Origin: Ferrimonas pelagia
Lineage (GTDB): Bacteria > Pseudomonadota > Gammaproteobacteria > Enterobacterales > Shewanellaceae
DNA: 64,000 bases
Direction: 5' to 3'
NCBI RefSeq assembly: GCF_039543565.1
Contig: NZ_BAABJZ010000022.1
Coordinates: 16,877 to 80,876 of the forward strand
Shown here: positions 18,030-26,503 of the stretch, piece by piece
Layout: each line of letters starts with the position of its first letter
How positions within the stretch are numbered: position 1 is the stretch's first letter
Made by a program: the position numbers and the translations under genes
Notes under the pieces: model-generated
The model's input: the letters and a program-made list of their open reading frames with translations, nothing else
Told to the model about the DNA's origin: nothing
Database searches by the model: none

Positions 18030-19784
18030 ATGAACAAAAGAACCGCGCTGTTATCCGCAGTTATTGCGTCGGCACTCTCACTCTCTGGTCAGGTAACGTT
18101 TATTAATGAGGCCCACGCTGTCTTGAAGATCACTCGTCCATCTCAGGGACAACTGGGTAACGTTCAAATTAACCCATATGGCTATGCGCCCCTGACAGCC
18201 GTCATCTATCTCAAGCAACAACAACCCAAAGATATGATCGTCACCGTCTTAGGCAAAGGCGACGATGGGGTGCCAATCTCCTACCCGGTTGGTGAGCAGA
18301 TGATGCGCACCCATGACGGTGTCCCTGTATTTGGGCTGTATGGCGATCACCTCAATCTGGTCGAACTCAGCTACACCCTCGATGGCAAGCCGGTCACTGA
18401 AACCTACAAGATCCACACTCAGCCGGTTGTCGGCCCGAGCGTCGAAGGCCAGGTTCACTCCTACCCTCAAGTGACGCCCGTTGCCGTTGACAGCGAGTTT
18501 CAAGACCGCCTCTACTGGGTCAACCATTTACCCCACAACTCCAACGACCCTCTGTTGATCCGCGCCGGCGGTGGTGCATTCGAGTGGGATCGTTGGGCCA
18601 TTAACTTCATCACCGATACCCAAGGCGAAGTGCGCTGGTTCCTTGATCACAACAAGATGCACGACATTAACGTCACCCAAAAACGTGGCGTCATCATGGG
18701 TGTCCACCAGACCGATAACGGTGACATCATCTTTGGTCAGGGCCAACGTTATTACCGCATGGATCTGCTCGGCCGCATGATCATCGAGCGCGATCTGCCC
18801 GCTGGCTTCATCGACTTCTCACACGATCTGCAGGAGATGCCCAATGGCAACTATCTGATCCGTGCTGCCAAACAAAACTACGTCCGTCCGGATGGGCAGG
18901 TCGTCGATACCGTCAGGGATCATATCTTGGAAGTCGACCCACACGGTCAAGTCGTGGATGTCTGGGATCTCAATACCATTTTGGATCCAATGCGGGATGC
19001 CCTGCTTATCGCGCTGGACGCCAAAGCGGTTTGTCTTAACGTCGACGACAACGCCGAAGGGATCAATATCGAGCCAGATGCGCCGTTTGGCGACAATGCG
19101 GGCGTCGGCACTGGCCGTAACTGGGCCCACGTCAACTCGGTCGATTACGACGCCAGTGATGATTCCATCGTTATCTCGCCACGTCACCAAGCCACCGCCA
19201 TTAAGATCGGTCGCGATAAAGAGGTGAAGTGGATCTTAGGTCCAAGCGAGGGCTGGAACGATGATCTGGCCAAGAAGCTGCTGACGCCGGTCGACAAACG
19301 CGGCAAGAAACTGAACTGCTCGCCACAGGGCAAGTGTGAAAACACCGACTTTGACTTTGGCTATTCGCAACACACTTCCTACGTCGTACCAGAAAAGGGC
19401 ACCGTGGTGACCTTTGACAATGGTGATGGTCGCTATCACGAGCAGCCCGCCTTTGCTGAATCCAAGTACAGTCGGGGCGTTGAGTACAAGATCGACGAGA
19501 AGAAGATGACCGTTAAACAGGTATGGGAATACGGCAAGGATCGTGGGTACGAGTTCTACTCACCGATCACCTCCATCACCCAATACCAGGCGGACAAAGA
19601 CTCCATGATGGTGTATTTCGCCTCCGCCGAGCTGTTCTCAAAAGCCACCACCAAACCCAAACTGGTGGAACTGGGCTATGGCAGCCAGGACGTGAAAGTG
19701 GAGCTGCACATTGAATCCACAACACCACGCCAGCCCTCTTATCGGACCACGGTGATCCGACCGAACAAGGCGTTTCAGAAGTAA
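18030..19784 (+). CDS. assT: Aryl-sulfate sulfotransferase AssT6
   Basis: AssT of 584 residues from ATG 18030 (MNKRTALL, preceded by CGGAAG); an in-frame ATG at 17997 lacks a ribosome binding site. Signal peptide about 1-30 (cleavage near EAHA). Catalytic set: SHDL (His265), NWAHVNS, SPRHQ, TQHTSY... as QHTS (His448); disulfide pair CSPQGKC. Sister of AssT2. It heads the arrangement assT-dsbL-dsbI known from uropathogenic E. coli, with a hairpin but no T-run between assT6 and dsbL2, which suggests an operon with a stabilising or attenuating stem-loop. Confidence 0.95.
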   Translation: MNKRTALLSAVIASALSLSGQVTFINEAHAVLKITRPSQGQLGNVQINPYGYAPLTAVIYLKQQQPKDMIVTVLGKGDDGVPISYPVGEQMMRTHDGVPVFGLYGDHLNLVELSYTLDGKPVTETYKIHTQPVVGPSVEGQVHSYPQVTPVAVDSEFQDRLYWVNHLPHNSNDPLLIRAGGGAFEWDRWAINFITDTQGEVRWFLDHNKMHDINVTQKRGVIMGVHQTDNGDIIFGQGQRYYRMDLLGRMIIERDLPAGFIDFSHDLQEMPNGNYLIRAAKQNYVRPDGQVVDTVRDHILEVDPHGQVVDVWDLNTILDPMRDALLIALDAKAVCLNVDDNAEGINIEPDAPFGDNAGVGTGRNWAHVNSVDYDASDDSIVISPRHQATAIKIGRDKEVKWILGPSEGWNDDLAKKLLTPVDKRGKKLNCSPQGKCENTDFDFGYSQHTSYVVPEKGTVVTFDNGDGRYHEQPAFAESKYSRGVEYKIDEKKMTVKQVWEYGKDRGYEFYSPITSITQYQADKDSMMVYFASAELFSKATTKPKLVELGYGSQDVKVELHIESTTPRQPSYRTTVIRPNKAFQK

Positions 19785-19802
19785 TTCGATCACCAACTGA
19801 AC

Positions 19803-19827
19803 GCGGTCAGGCATTGAGCCTGACCGC
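19803..19827 (+). other. Stem-loop between assT6 and dsbL2
   Basis: Perfect 10-bp stem GCGGTCAGGC/GCCTGACCGC with loop ATTGA. The following bases are CCTCCTCAAAAAAA, so it is not a standard terminator; it could block 3' exonuclease decay and lower dsbL2 expression relative to assT6. Confidence 0.6.
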
Positions 19828-19859
19828 CCTCCTCAAAAAAAGTTAGCTGAGAATTTCCC

Positions 19860-20477
19860 ATGAAAAAGACCCTAACCGCCCTGTTTACTCTGGCCATCGC
19901 CTTTGGTGGCCAAGCCGCCACCTACAAAGAGGGCACACATTATCAAGTGCTGAAGCCGGAAGCCCAATTCACCGCCAACAGCGAAGTCACCAAGGTGTAC
20001 TCCGTCAACTGCCCCTTCTGCTACAAGTACGAAACGGCAGTGATCCCCAACATGGAGAAAAACCTGCCTAAAGGTGCCAGCTACGAAGGCCTACACATCA
20101 CCACCAAAACCCCACTGGGCGTCGAAAAGTCACAAGTGCTAGCCGTCGCCAATGTGATGGGTAACGATAAAGGCTACAAAGCCGCCAAAATGGCTTACTA
20201 CAAGCACTTCCACGACGATAAAAAGCGTTTCAGCGACGGTGCTGAAGCGATCGCGTTCGGCCTCAAAGCCGCCAAGATCAAAAAAGCTGACTTTGACAAG
20301 CACGTTAAGACTCAAGCTGTGACCGATCTGCTGGCCTACTGGGACCAAGGCGTTGAAGTGGCCAAGATCCAAGGGATCCCTGCCATGGTGGTCAACGGTA
20401 AATATCTGATCAACACCGCTCAGATCCGCTCCATGACCATGCTCGATGAGATGGTTGCCCAACTGCTGGCCGAATAA
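19860..20477 (+). CDS. dsbL: DsbA-like thiol oxidase DsbL (copy 2)
   Basis: Periplasmic oxidase of 205 residues, signal peptide 1-19 (GQA/A), active site CPFC at 51-54, cis-Pro loop GIPAM near 174. Same length as copy 1 and nearly the same over the C-terminal third, so it arose by duplication of the dsbLI pair. It lies 75 bases after assT6 and 11 bases before dsbI2, matching the E. coli assT-dsbL-dsbI operon; its client is expected to be the cysteine pair of the AssT enzymes. Confidence 0.93.
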   Translation: MKKTLTALFTLAIAFGGQAATYKEGTHYQVLKPEAQFTANSEVTKVYSVNCPFCYKYETAVIPNMEKNLPKGASYEGLHITTKTPLGVEKSQVLAVANVMGNDKGYKAAKMAYYKHFHDDKKRFSDGAEAIAFGLKAAKIKKADFDKHVKTQAVTDLLAYWDQGVEVAKIQGIPAMVVNGKYLINTAQIRSMTMLDEMVAQLLAE

Positions 20478-20488
20478 GGATACTCCCC

Positions 20489-21109
20489 ATGGAACTGCTT
20501 AAATCCCTTTGGGCCAACGTCAAGGCCGAACCGGTGCCGACCCTGCACCGCTGGGGCAATCAAAGCCCTGTCTGGTTGGTGATGGCCGGTGCGTCCGGCT
20601 TCCTGATGCTCTGCTCCACCTTGTACTTTCAGGGCTGGTTGGCGATGGATCCCTGCGAGAAGTGTGTCTACATCCGCCTAAGTCAGATCTGCATCATCAT
20701 CGCCGGGATCGCCCTCGCAGCAGCCCCACGCAACATGGTAATGAAGCTGGCAGGTCTCGCTTTCGCCTGGTGGGCCATCTTCTACGGTCTGAACCATTCA
20801 CTGGACTACATTGCCAGCCACCACACCATGGACGCGCTGGATTCCGGTATGGACTTCTTCGCAGCCGGTGGCGGCGCCAACGCCTGTGCCACTGAGCCTG
20901 CCTATCCATTTGGTCTGCCCCTGCACGAGTGGTGGCCCGGCATGTTCGCCATCACCGGCGTGTGTGGCGAAGATGACTGGAGCTTCCTTGGCGGCACCAT
21001 GGGCCACTGGCTGGTCTTCACCTACAGCATCAAAATTGCCGTACTCGGGATCGTTACCGGCGGCTGGGCCGCAGGCTTTGCCAAGAAGAAAGCAGCGACC
21101 GCCAATTAA
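20489..21109 (+). CDS. dsbI: DsbB-like quinone reductase DsbI (copy 2)
   Basis: Inner membrane partner of DsbL2, 206 residues. CEKC at 56-59 and the second-loop cysteines in ANACATEP and ITGVCGED are all present, with four to five membrane segments and a basic C-terminal tail (KKKAAT). Start ATG 20489 follows AAGGA. It should reoxidise DsbL2 and transfer electrons to the quinone pool. Only a weak hairpin follows (about 21118-21149). Confidence 0.9.
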   Translation: MELLKSLWANVKAEPVPTLHRWGNQSPVWLVMAGASGFLMLCSTLYFQGWLAMDPCEKCVYIRLSQICIIIAGIALAAAPRNMVMKLAGLAFAWWAIFYGLNHSLDYIASHHTMDALDSGMDFFAAGGGANACATEPAYPFGLPLHEWWPGMFAITGVCGEDDWSFLGGTMGHWLVFTYSIKIAVLGIVTGGWAAGFAKKKAATAN

Positions 21110-21358
21110 CCCCATATAGCCTTTGCCTGCGGTCACGCAGACAGAGGCTGTATTCCTTCACCAGCGATCAGCATACCGGCATTCGAATATCTTCTCCTTA
21201 AACCACCCAACCTCGTGAGCCGACACCAACAATGGCATTTCGACCCTTTTCCTGCTCCGGACAAGGCGCCAATCTACATGGCTAACCCCTTGCAGTTGTT
21301 GAGCATCATCGTTGGCTCAACGTATCCATTGCAACAGAAATAAGGGCAAAGGAAGTCG

Positions 21359-22045
21359 ATGCAGCAAGACGTCAGTGAACACATTCTTGATATCGCCGTG
21401 CTAGAGATCGAGCAGCGAGGGATCGTCGATTTCTCCCTCTCCGGCGTCGCCCACAGCGCGCATGTGTCCAAATCTACCGTATATAAGCTGTATCCAACCA
21501 AAGACGACGTCATGCTCGCGGTTTTTCGGCGTGAATTGCTTCTCCGCTTACAACAAGCCCAATCCGTGAGTCATTGCTCCTTGTTGAATAACGTTGAAAA
21601 AGTGCTGACCTTCCATGCACTTTCAATCGCCTTACAATGCCAGTCTCCCAGCCAACACGGCCTGAAATTCCTCCCCACCAACCCAACGCTATGGCACAAA
21701 GCGAAGAAATCGCGGGTCGATGAGATGACCGCATTACTTCAGCGCATCTACAAATTCCCCGAATACCTGCTAGAGCAAGCCTGTATTGCAGCGGAAATAA
21801 AAATGTCACCGAGACAGATCGTCTTGGCCGAGCTGGATTTGATGGCCCAGGAGCGTGGCTACATCGTCAACATCCTGAATGTGGCGACACGCAACCAATA
21901 TTTGTGCCTGCCTATTGAGCATTATGTTGGCAGTCTTGAACATCAACTCTTAACCCACTGTGATAACCCGGTTCTTATTGTTGATCGAGCAAAGATCGCG
22001 CGCTGGATCCATCGCGATCTAAACTTGGAAACGCACTCTAACTGA
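21359..22045 (+). CDS. TetR/AcrR-family regulator (TetR3)
   Basis: TetR-type regulator of 228 residues with the HTH at about 25-50 (LSGVAHSAHVSKSTVYKLY). Start supported by AAGGAAG six bases upstream. The middle segment (LPTNPTLWHKA) resembles TetR1, so the two form one subfamily. It directly precedes assT7 on the same strand; the 156-base gap holds two 13-bp palindromes that are good operator candidates. A local repressor of assT7 is the simplest reading. Confidence 0.88.
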   Translation: MQQDVSEHILDIAVLEIEQRGIVDFSLSGVAHSAHVSKSTVYKLYPTKDDVMLAVFRRELLLRLQQAQSVSHCSLLNNVEKVLTFHALSIALQCQSPSQHGLKFLPTNPTLWHKAKKSRVDEMTALLQRIYKFPEYLLEQACIAAEIKMSPRQIVLAELDLMAQERGYIVNILNVATRNQYLCLPIEHYVGSLEHQLLTHCDNPVLIVDRAKIARWIHRDLNLETHSN

Positions 22046-22072
22046 ACCTTAGTCTCAACTACGCTCACACCA

Positions 22073-22118
22073 GTACACCCTGTATCAGATACACCGTTTG
22101 GGGAAGTACAGGCTGTAC
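22073..22118. promoter_or_regulatory. Paired palindromes, candidate TetR3 operators
   Basis: TGTATC-A-GATACA (22081-22093) and GTACAG-G-CTGTAC (22106-22118) are both perfect 13-bp palindromes whose centres are 25 bases apart; a further GTACA half lies at 22073. They sit between tetR3 and assT7. Confidence 0.6.
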
Positions 22119-22201
22119 CTGCACCCGTGAGTCTCATCACCTCCCCAAAATACTGGCTCTGTAATCTGGCTTTGTCTCAATGAACAAAAGGATGATGACA
22201 G

Positions 22202-23950
22202 ATGAAACACACAAAAACCCTCACCGCCATCGTGGTTGGCGCACTGATGATAGCCCCAGCTGCCATGGCCAAAGTCGGTATCAAATCCTCCACAGGTGGG
22301 CCACCGACTCAAGGAGCACTTGGGAACGTAGTGATCGACCCCTACGGCATCGCGCCGCTGGCTGCAGTTATCGACTTAGGTGGCCGCAAACTTGTGGATG
22401 CCAAGGTCACCGTAAAAGGCAAGGGCAAGAAAGGGCGCGACATTAGCTACGATGTGCGTCGCCAGAGTATTCTGACCCACAATGGTATTCCTGTATTCGG
22501 CCTGTACCCGAACCATCGCAATTCCGTTGAAGTGAGCTACACCCTTGAGTCTGGCGAAAAGAAACAAGAGACTTACGCGGTACAGACTCAACCCATCTTC
22601 ACTCAAGCATTCGATGGCATGCAGCGCCCCTATCCAGAAAACGAGGTGAAGACCGTCAAGAAAGGGTTTGAGGATAGACTCTATCTGGTCAACGCCAGCC
22701 ACCGTGGCACCGAGTCCAAAAACCTGATCCGCCCCAATGGCGGTGCCTATGAGTGGAACAGCCACCCTAACTATCAATATATCACCGACACTCAAGGCGA
22801 TGTGCGCTGGTACCTGAGCCCCTTCTCCTTTGTTGGCGATGAGCAATTGGGCAAACGTGGTGTACTGATGGGTTACCATCAAATGGATAACGGCGATCTG
22901 ATCGTCGCCAAAGGCCAAAGCTATTACCGCTTCGACTTGATGGGCCGCAAGGTGTTCGAGAACCGCCTGCCGCGTGGCTACATCGATCACAGCCACGAGA
23001 TCATTCGTACCGTCAACGACACCTACATGATCCGAGTGGCTAAGAAGAACTACCTGCGTCCGGATGGCCAATTTGTCAGTACCGTGCGCGACCACATCAT
23101 TGAGATCGACGAGTTTGGCCAGGTGGTAGAGGAATGGGATCTGAACTCCATCTTGGATTACAACCGCAGCGACCTGCTCACCGTCTTGGACTCCTCTGCA
23201 GTCTGTCTCAATATCGATATGGACAAGATGGGTCAGAAGGTGGAAATCGAACCGGATGCGCCCTTTGGTGACAGCGTTGGCGTCGCTCCGGGCCGCAACT
23301 GGGCCCACGTCAACTCCATCGCCTACGATGACAAAGATGACTCCATCATCTTATCCCTCCGCCACCAAGGCACCGTTAAGATCGGTCGTGACAAGGAAGT
23401 GAAATGGATTTTGGCCGGCAATCTGGGCTGGGGCGATCTGGAAGATAAGGTGCTCACGCCAGTCGATAGCAAAGGACGCAAGCTCGACTGTCACGCCGGC
23501 GTGTGTAACAACAGCGACTTTGACTGGCCCTGGACCCAGCACACCTCATGGTTGACCTCTCGCGGCACTGTGATCTCCTTCGATAACGGTGATGGTCGTG
23601 CCTTCGACCAACCGGCGATGCCCAACATGAAGTACAGCCGGGGTGTTGAGTACAAGATCGATGAGAACAAGATGACCGTTGAGCAGGTCTGGGAATACGG
23701 TAAAGAGCGAGGCTACGAGTGGTACAGCCCAGTAACCTCTTCCATTCGCTACCACGAAGACACCAATACCATGGTGATGTTCTCTGGCTCCGCCGGCCTG
23801 TTTAACGCCCCTGAGGTATCCACTCCATGGATCACCGAAGTCGCAGCAGACGATTCCAAAGAGGTCAAAGTGGAGATCAAGATCCACCACGTAGCGCCGT
23901 CATTGGCCGCCTATCGTACTCTGGTGATCGATCCCGACAAGGCGTTCTAA
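22202..23950 (+). CDS. assT: Aryl-sulfate sulfotransferase AssT7
   Basis: AssT of 582 residues, signal peptide about 1-23 (cleavage near AAMA), start supported by AAAAGGA. Catalytic set: SHEI (His265), NWAHVNS, SLRHQ, TQHTSW (His447). It is the most divergent copy: the turn after the first His is RTVND rather than MPNG(D/N), the cysteine loop is one residue shorter (CHAGVC), and the C-terminus ends at KAF. Preceded by TetR3 and palindromic sites; followed by a strong terminator. Confidence 0.95.
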   Translation: MKHTKTLTAIVVGALMIAPAAMAKVGIKSSTGGPPTQGALGNVVIDPYGIAPLAAVIDLGGRKLVDAKVTVKGKGKKGRDISYDVRRQSILTHNGIPVFGLYPNHRNSVEVSYTLESGEKKQETYAVQTQPIFTQAFDGMQRPYPENEVKTVKKGFEDRLYLVNASHRGTESKNLIRPNGGAYEWNSHPNYQYITDTQGDVRWYLSPFSFVGDEQLGKRGVLMGYHQMDNGDLIVAKGQSYYRFDLMGRKVFENRLPRGYIDHSHEIIRTVNDTYMIRVAKKNYLRPDGQFVSTVRDHIIEIDEFGQVVEEWDLNSILDYNRSDLLTVLDSSAVCLNIDMDKMGQKVEIEPDAPFGDSVGVAPGRNWAHVNSIAYDDKDDSIILSLRHQGTVKIGRDKEVKWILAGNLGWGDLEDKVLTPVDSKGRKLDCHAGVCNNSDFDWPWTQHTSWLTSRGTVISFDNGDGRAFDQPAMPNMKYSRGVEYKIDENKMTVEQVWEYGKERGYEWYSPVTSSIRYHEDTNTMVMFSGSAGLFNAPEVSTPWITEVAADDSKEVKVEIKIHHVAPSLAAYRTLVIDPDKAF

Positions 23951-23973
23951 CACTAAGCCAAGTGACTTAGAAC

Positions 23974-24012
23974 AGGATGGGGGGATTCTAATGCCCCCAT
24001 CCTTCATTTTCT
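23974..24012 (+). terminator. Rho-independent terminator of assT7
   Basis: AGGATGGGGG/CCCCCATCCT stem (23974-23983 with 23994-24003) followed by TCATTTTCTT. Confidence 0.85.
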
Positions 24013-24193
24013 TGAATAGGATATTTGAGTCCGCGACATCAAAATCCTCGCTGTCGCAGGAAAGAGGACGATATAAAATTACTGGATATTTATAATCGAA
24101 TTCATGCAGTTCAACACATTCAACTCCCAATTTTGCCGCTAGAGTGGAGCATTCGATACATCCTCTCGAACGCCAAAAGAAGGAAAACGGTTA

Positions 24194-25222
24194 GTGACGT
24201 ATCAGAACCTACGTGTCCCTGTCACCAACGCTCAGCTGTTTCAACTCCTATCCGTATTTAGCCTAATTGCGATGTTTCGCCTGCAAAGCGAGCATCTACT
24301 TCTCCATTTTCCCGTACTCAACATCACCTCCATCTTCGTAGCCGATGTTGCCCCGCGGATCCTCTTTATCAGCCTCGTGCTGGCAGTGCTTTACCATGGA
24401 ATAGAAGCACTATTGCGTCGCTACCCCGAGCAACAGCTCTCGAAAACCGTCCCTTTTGGTTTTAGTGTCGGGATATTTTCGATCCTATTTGGCTGCACCA
24501 AGCTGATGCTGGTGTTGCAAGACCGCCCACAAGCACTGACCTCTCTACAACGCTTGGTATTACTGACCATCTGTTTCGGCAGCGCAGGAGGCTTAACCTG
24601 CCTATCGCTTAGCGCTGTGGGCTACTCTGCGTATCAATTGCTGCTGGCCAGTGTCTTGCTGCCCATAATGCTGGCAGCGGTGTTTTACCCTTTCCTGAAA
24701 CGAGAGGGTTCCATCAACCACTTTCTCCAGCCAGGATCTGCCATCCCATTAATGGAGCGCTGCAAAAATTACCTGCTGGGCTCCTGTAAGCTGATCGTCA
24801 ACAAAGGACTTGTCATCGTCGCTATCGAAGGAGTGGCCAGCCACATCATCGTCGATTGGTCCTTTCTACAGACTTTACTGCTCTGGCCCCAAAAGCTGAT
24901 CATCTCTCTGGGATTCTCTCCCGATTGCGCAAGCACAATCGCGCAATATTGGGGGCTAAAAACTCTGGTCAATCGCGATATCGCCCTGATCGCTTTGGCC
25001 GAGAGTGGTAGTTGGGAGTTGATGAGCACAATCCAACATCTGATGGTTTTGCCTTTACTGCTCAACATCGCGTGCGCCAGCGCGCTGCTTATCCTGCCGC
25101 TCAACATTATGGCGTTGTTCGGCCGTCAAGGGATCCCCTACCTCAAGATGCTGCCTTTGGCGTTTCTGCTGGCACTGATACTTCCCCTCCTGCCCGCACT
25201 GGCGTTGTCCTTGTTGCTCTAA
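24194..25222 (+). CDS. Multi-pass membrane protein of unknown function
   Basis: 342 residues, GTG start with AAGGAAAA upstream. I count eight or nine hydrophobic segments; a more polar stretch at about 175-200 may be a cytoplasmic loop. No family signature recognised with confidence. The C-terminal half, with two long hydrophobic hairpins around a polar loop (NRDIALIALAES), loosely recalls the gate domains of nucleoside-type transporters, but this is weak. It follows the assT7 terminator at the edge of the array, so a role in moving a sulfated or phenolic compound is possible but unsupported. Confidence 0.7.
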   Translation: MTYQNLRVPVTNAQLFQLLSVFSLIAMFRLQSEHLLLHFPVLNITSIFVADVAPRILFISLVLAVLYHGIEALLRRYPEQQLSKTVPFGFSVGIFSILFGCTKLMLVLQDRPQALTSLQRLVLLTICFGSAGGLTCLSLSAVGYSAYQLLLASVLLPIMLAAVFYPFLKREGSINHFLQPGSAIPLMERCKNYLLGSCKLIVNKGLVIVAIEGVASHIIVDWSFLQTLLLWPQKLIISLGFSPDCASTIAQYWGLKTLVNRDIALIALAESGSWELMSTIQHLMVLPLLLNIACASALLILPLNIMALFGRQGIPYLKMLPLAFLLALILPLLPALALSLLL

Positions 25223-25266
25223 TGCGACCTAGCTGGGCAGCGGCAATGCACTGCCCCAGATACAAC

Positions 25267-25292
25267 AAAGCCAGCGCATTGGCGCTGGCTTT
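25267..25292. terminator. Bidirectional terminator between membrane protein gene and rraB
   Basis: AAAGCCAGCGC-ATTG-GCGCTGGCTTT, perfect 11-bp stem lying between two convergent genes. Confidence 0.9.
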
Positions 25293-25309
25293 GGTTGGCC
25301 AAGAGTCTG

Positions 25310-25678
25310 TTACTCCTGAGCGGCTTCGACGAAGTGGGTGCCCCAACCGTCGTACAGCACCTTGTGCTTGCTGGCCAGTTGGATCAGGCCTTGGCAGTCG
25401 TCGTCCAGACGCTCGATCTCCAACCCGTGCTGGGCCATGGCCGAGAAGCAGTAGGCGATGCTGCCATCTTCCAGCTCCAACTCTTCGGCATCGTCCACAG
25501 CAAAACCGGCCTTGAACACGTCAACGGCGGCTTTTTCCAAGGCATCGAAATCTTCACAGGCGAAGTGATGCTCGATGTCGTAGGTGGCATTCGGATCGGA
25601 GCCATCGGCCAGCAGCGCATTCACGATCTCGCGGGTTTCCATCTGCTGATCGGCGATCAATTGTTCAATGTTGTTCAT
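25310..25678 (-). CDS. rraB: Ribonuclease E inhibitor RraB
   Basis: 122-residue acidic protein of the RraB/YjgD family, which binds the C-terminal part of RNase E and alters mRNA decay. The acidic, Asp/Glu-rich middle (DDAEELELEDGS) and the C-terminal segment with YDGWGTHF are typical. ATG 25678 is chosen over the upstream in-frame ATG because AGGAG lies seven bases before it. It follows plsC by 11 bases on the same strand. Confidence 0.88.
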   Translation of the reverse strand: MNNIEQLIADQQMETREIVNALLADGSDPNATYDIEHHFACEDFDALEKAAVDVFKAGFAVDDAEELELEDGSIAYCFSAMAQHGLEIERLDDDCQGLIQLASKHKVLYDGWGTHFVEAAQE

Positions 25679-25689
25679 GGGATCTCTCC

Positions 25690-26418
25690 TCAATGGGTCG
25701 CGGACAACTGCTGCGCTTCTGCGTTCAGTTCCTGCAACCGCTGGTTCATCTTATCGTAGACCTGTTGCGCCAGATCCCGCACATCTTCCCGTCCCAACCC
25801 TTCGGTGGAGATCGGTTCCAGTGCTTCGACAATGACCACGCCATTGTCGCGTTTGTTCATACACAATCCGGCCTGACAGGAGGCCACCACCGGCACGATC
25901 GGCACGCCTGCGTTGATGGCAGTATGGAATGCGCCGGTCTTAAACGGCAACAACCCCTGGCCACGGGAGCGGGTACCTTCCGGGAAGATCCACACCGACA
26001 GTGCCTTATCACGGATCTTCTGTGCCGCGCCCTGAATGGTGCTGATCGCTTTGCTGCGGTTGCCACGGTCGATCAGGATATTGCCGGTCAGCCAGTAGAT
26101 CTGGCCAAACAGCGGGATCCAGATCAGGCTCTTCTTGCCCATGCTGACCGTGCCCGGTGGCACCATGGTGCTTTGGGTCACCAGATCGAAGCTATTTTGA
26201 TGGTTGCCGACGTACACCACCGGTGTATCCACCAGCAGATTCTCCCGGCCACGGTTGATCACCTTCAAGCCCAGCAGCGGATTGGCCAGGCCAAACCAGG
26301 AGGCCACATGATGGACGTTGTTTCGGTGAAACGGACGCAACACGCACATTAGCACGCCAACAACAAAGGCACCGCTCGCCAACAGGACGAGGATCAAGGC
26401 ACGCAACAACTTCAGCAC
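25690..26418 (-). CDS. plsC: 1-acyl-sn-glycerol-3-phosphate acyltransferase
   Basis: Membrane-bound acyltransferase that makes phosphatidic acid from lysophosphatidic acid. An N-terminal membrane helix (about 5-27) is followed by the catalytic motif NHQNSFD (H-x4-D, near 71-77) and the substrate motif FPEGTRS (near 145-151), then VPIVPV. 242 residues, normal for PlsC. First gene of a two-gene unit with rraB. Confidence 0.93.
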   Translation of the reverse strand: MLKLLRALILVLLASGAFVVGVLMCVLRPFHRNNVHHVASWFGLANPLLGLKVINRGRENLLVDTPVVYVGNHQNSFDLVTQSTMVPPGTVSMGKKSLIWIPLFGQIYWLTGNILIDRGNRSKAISTIQGAAQKIRDKALSVWIFPEGTRSRGQGLLPFKTGAFHTAINAGVPIVPVVASCQAGLCMNKRDNGVVIVEALEPISTEGLGREDVRDLAQQVYDKMNQRLQELNAEAQQLSATH

Positions 26419-26503
26419 AGCAGCTCTCCAATATTTCGGGGCGCTCAGTATACCCCGCTGACTTGGCCCTGCAACGGTTTTGGATAACAGTTGTGCGCTG
26501 AAG

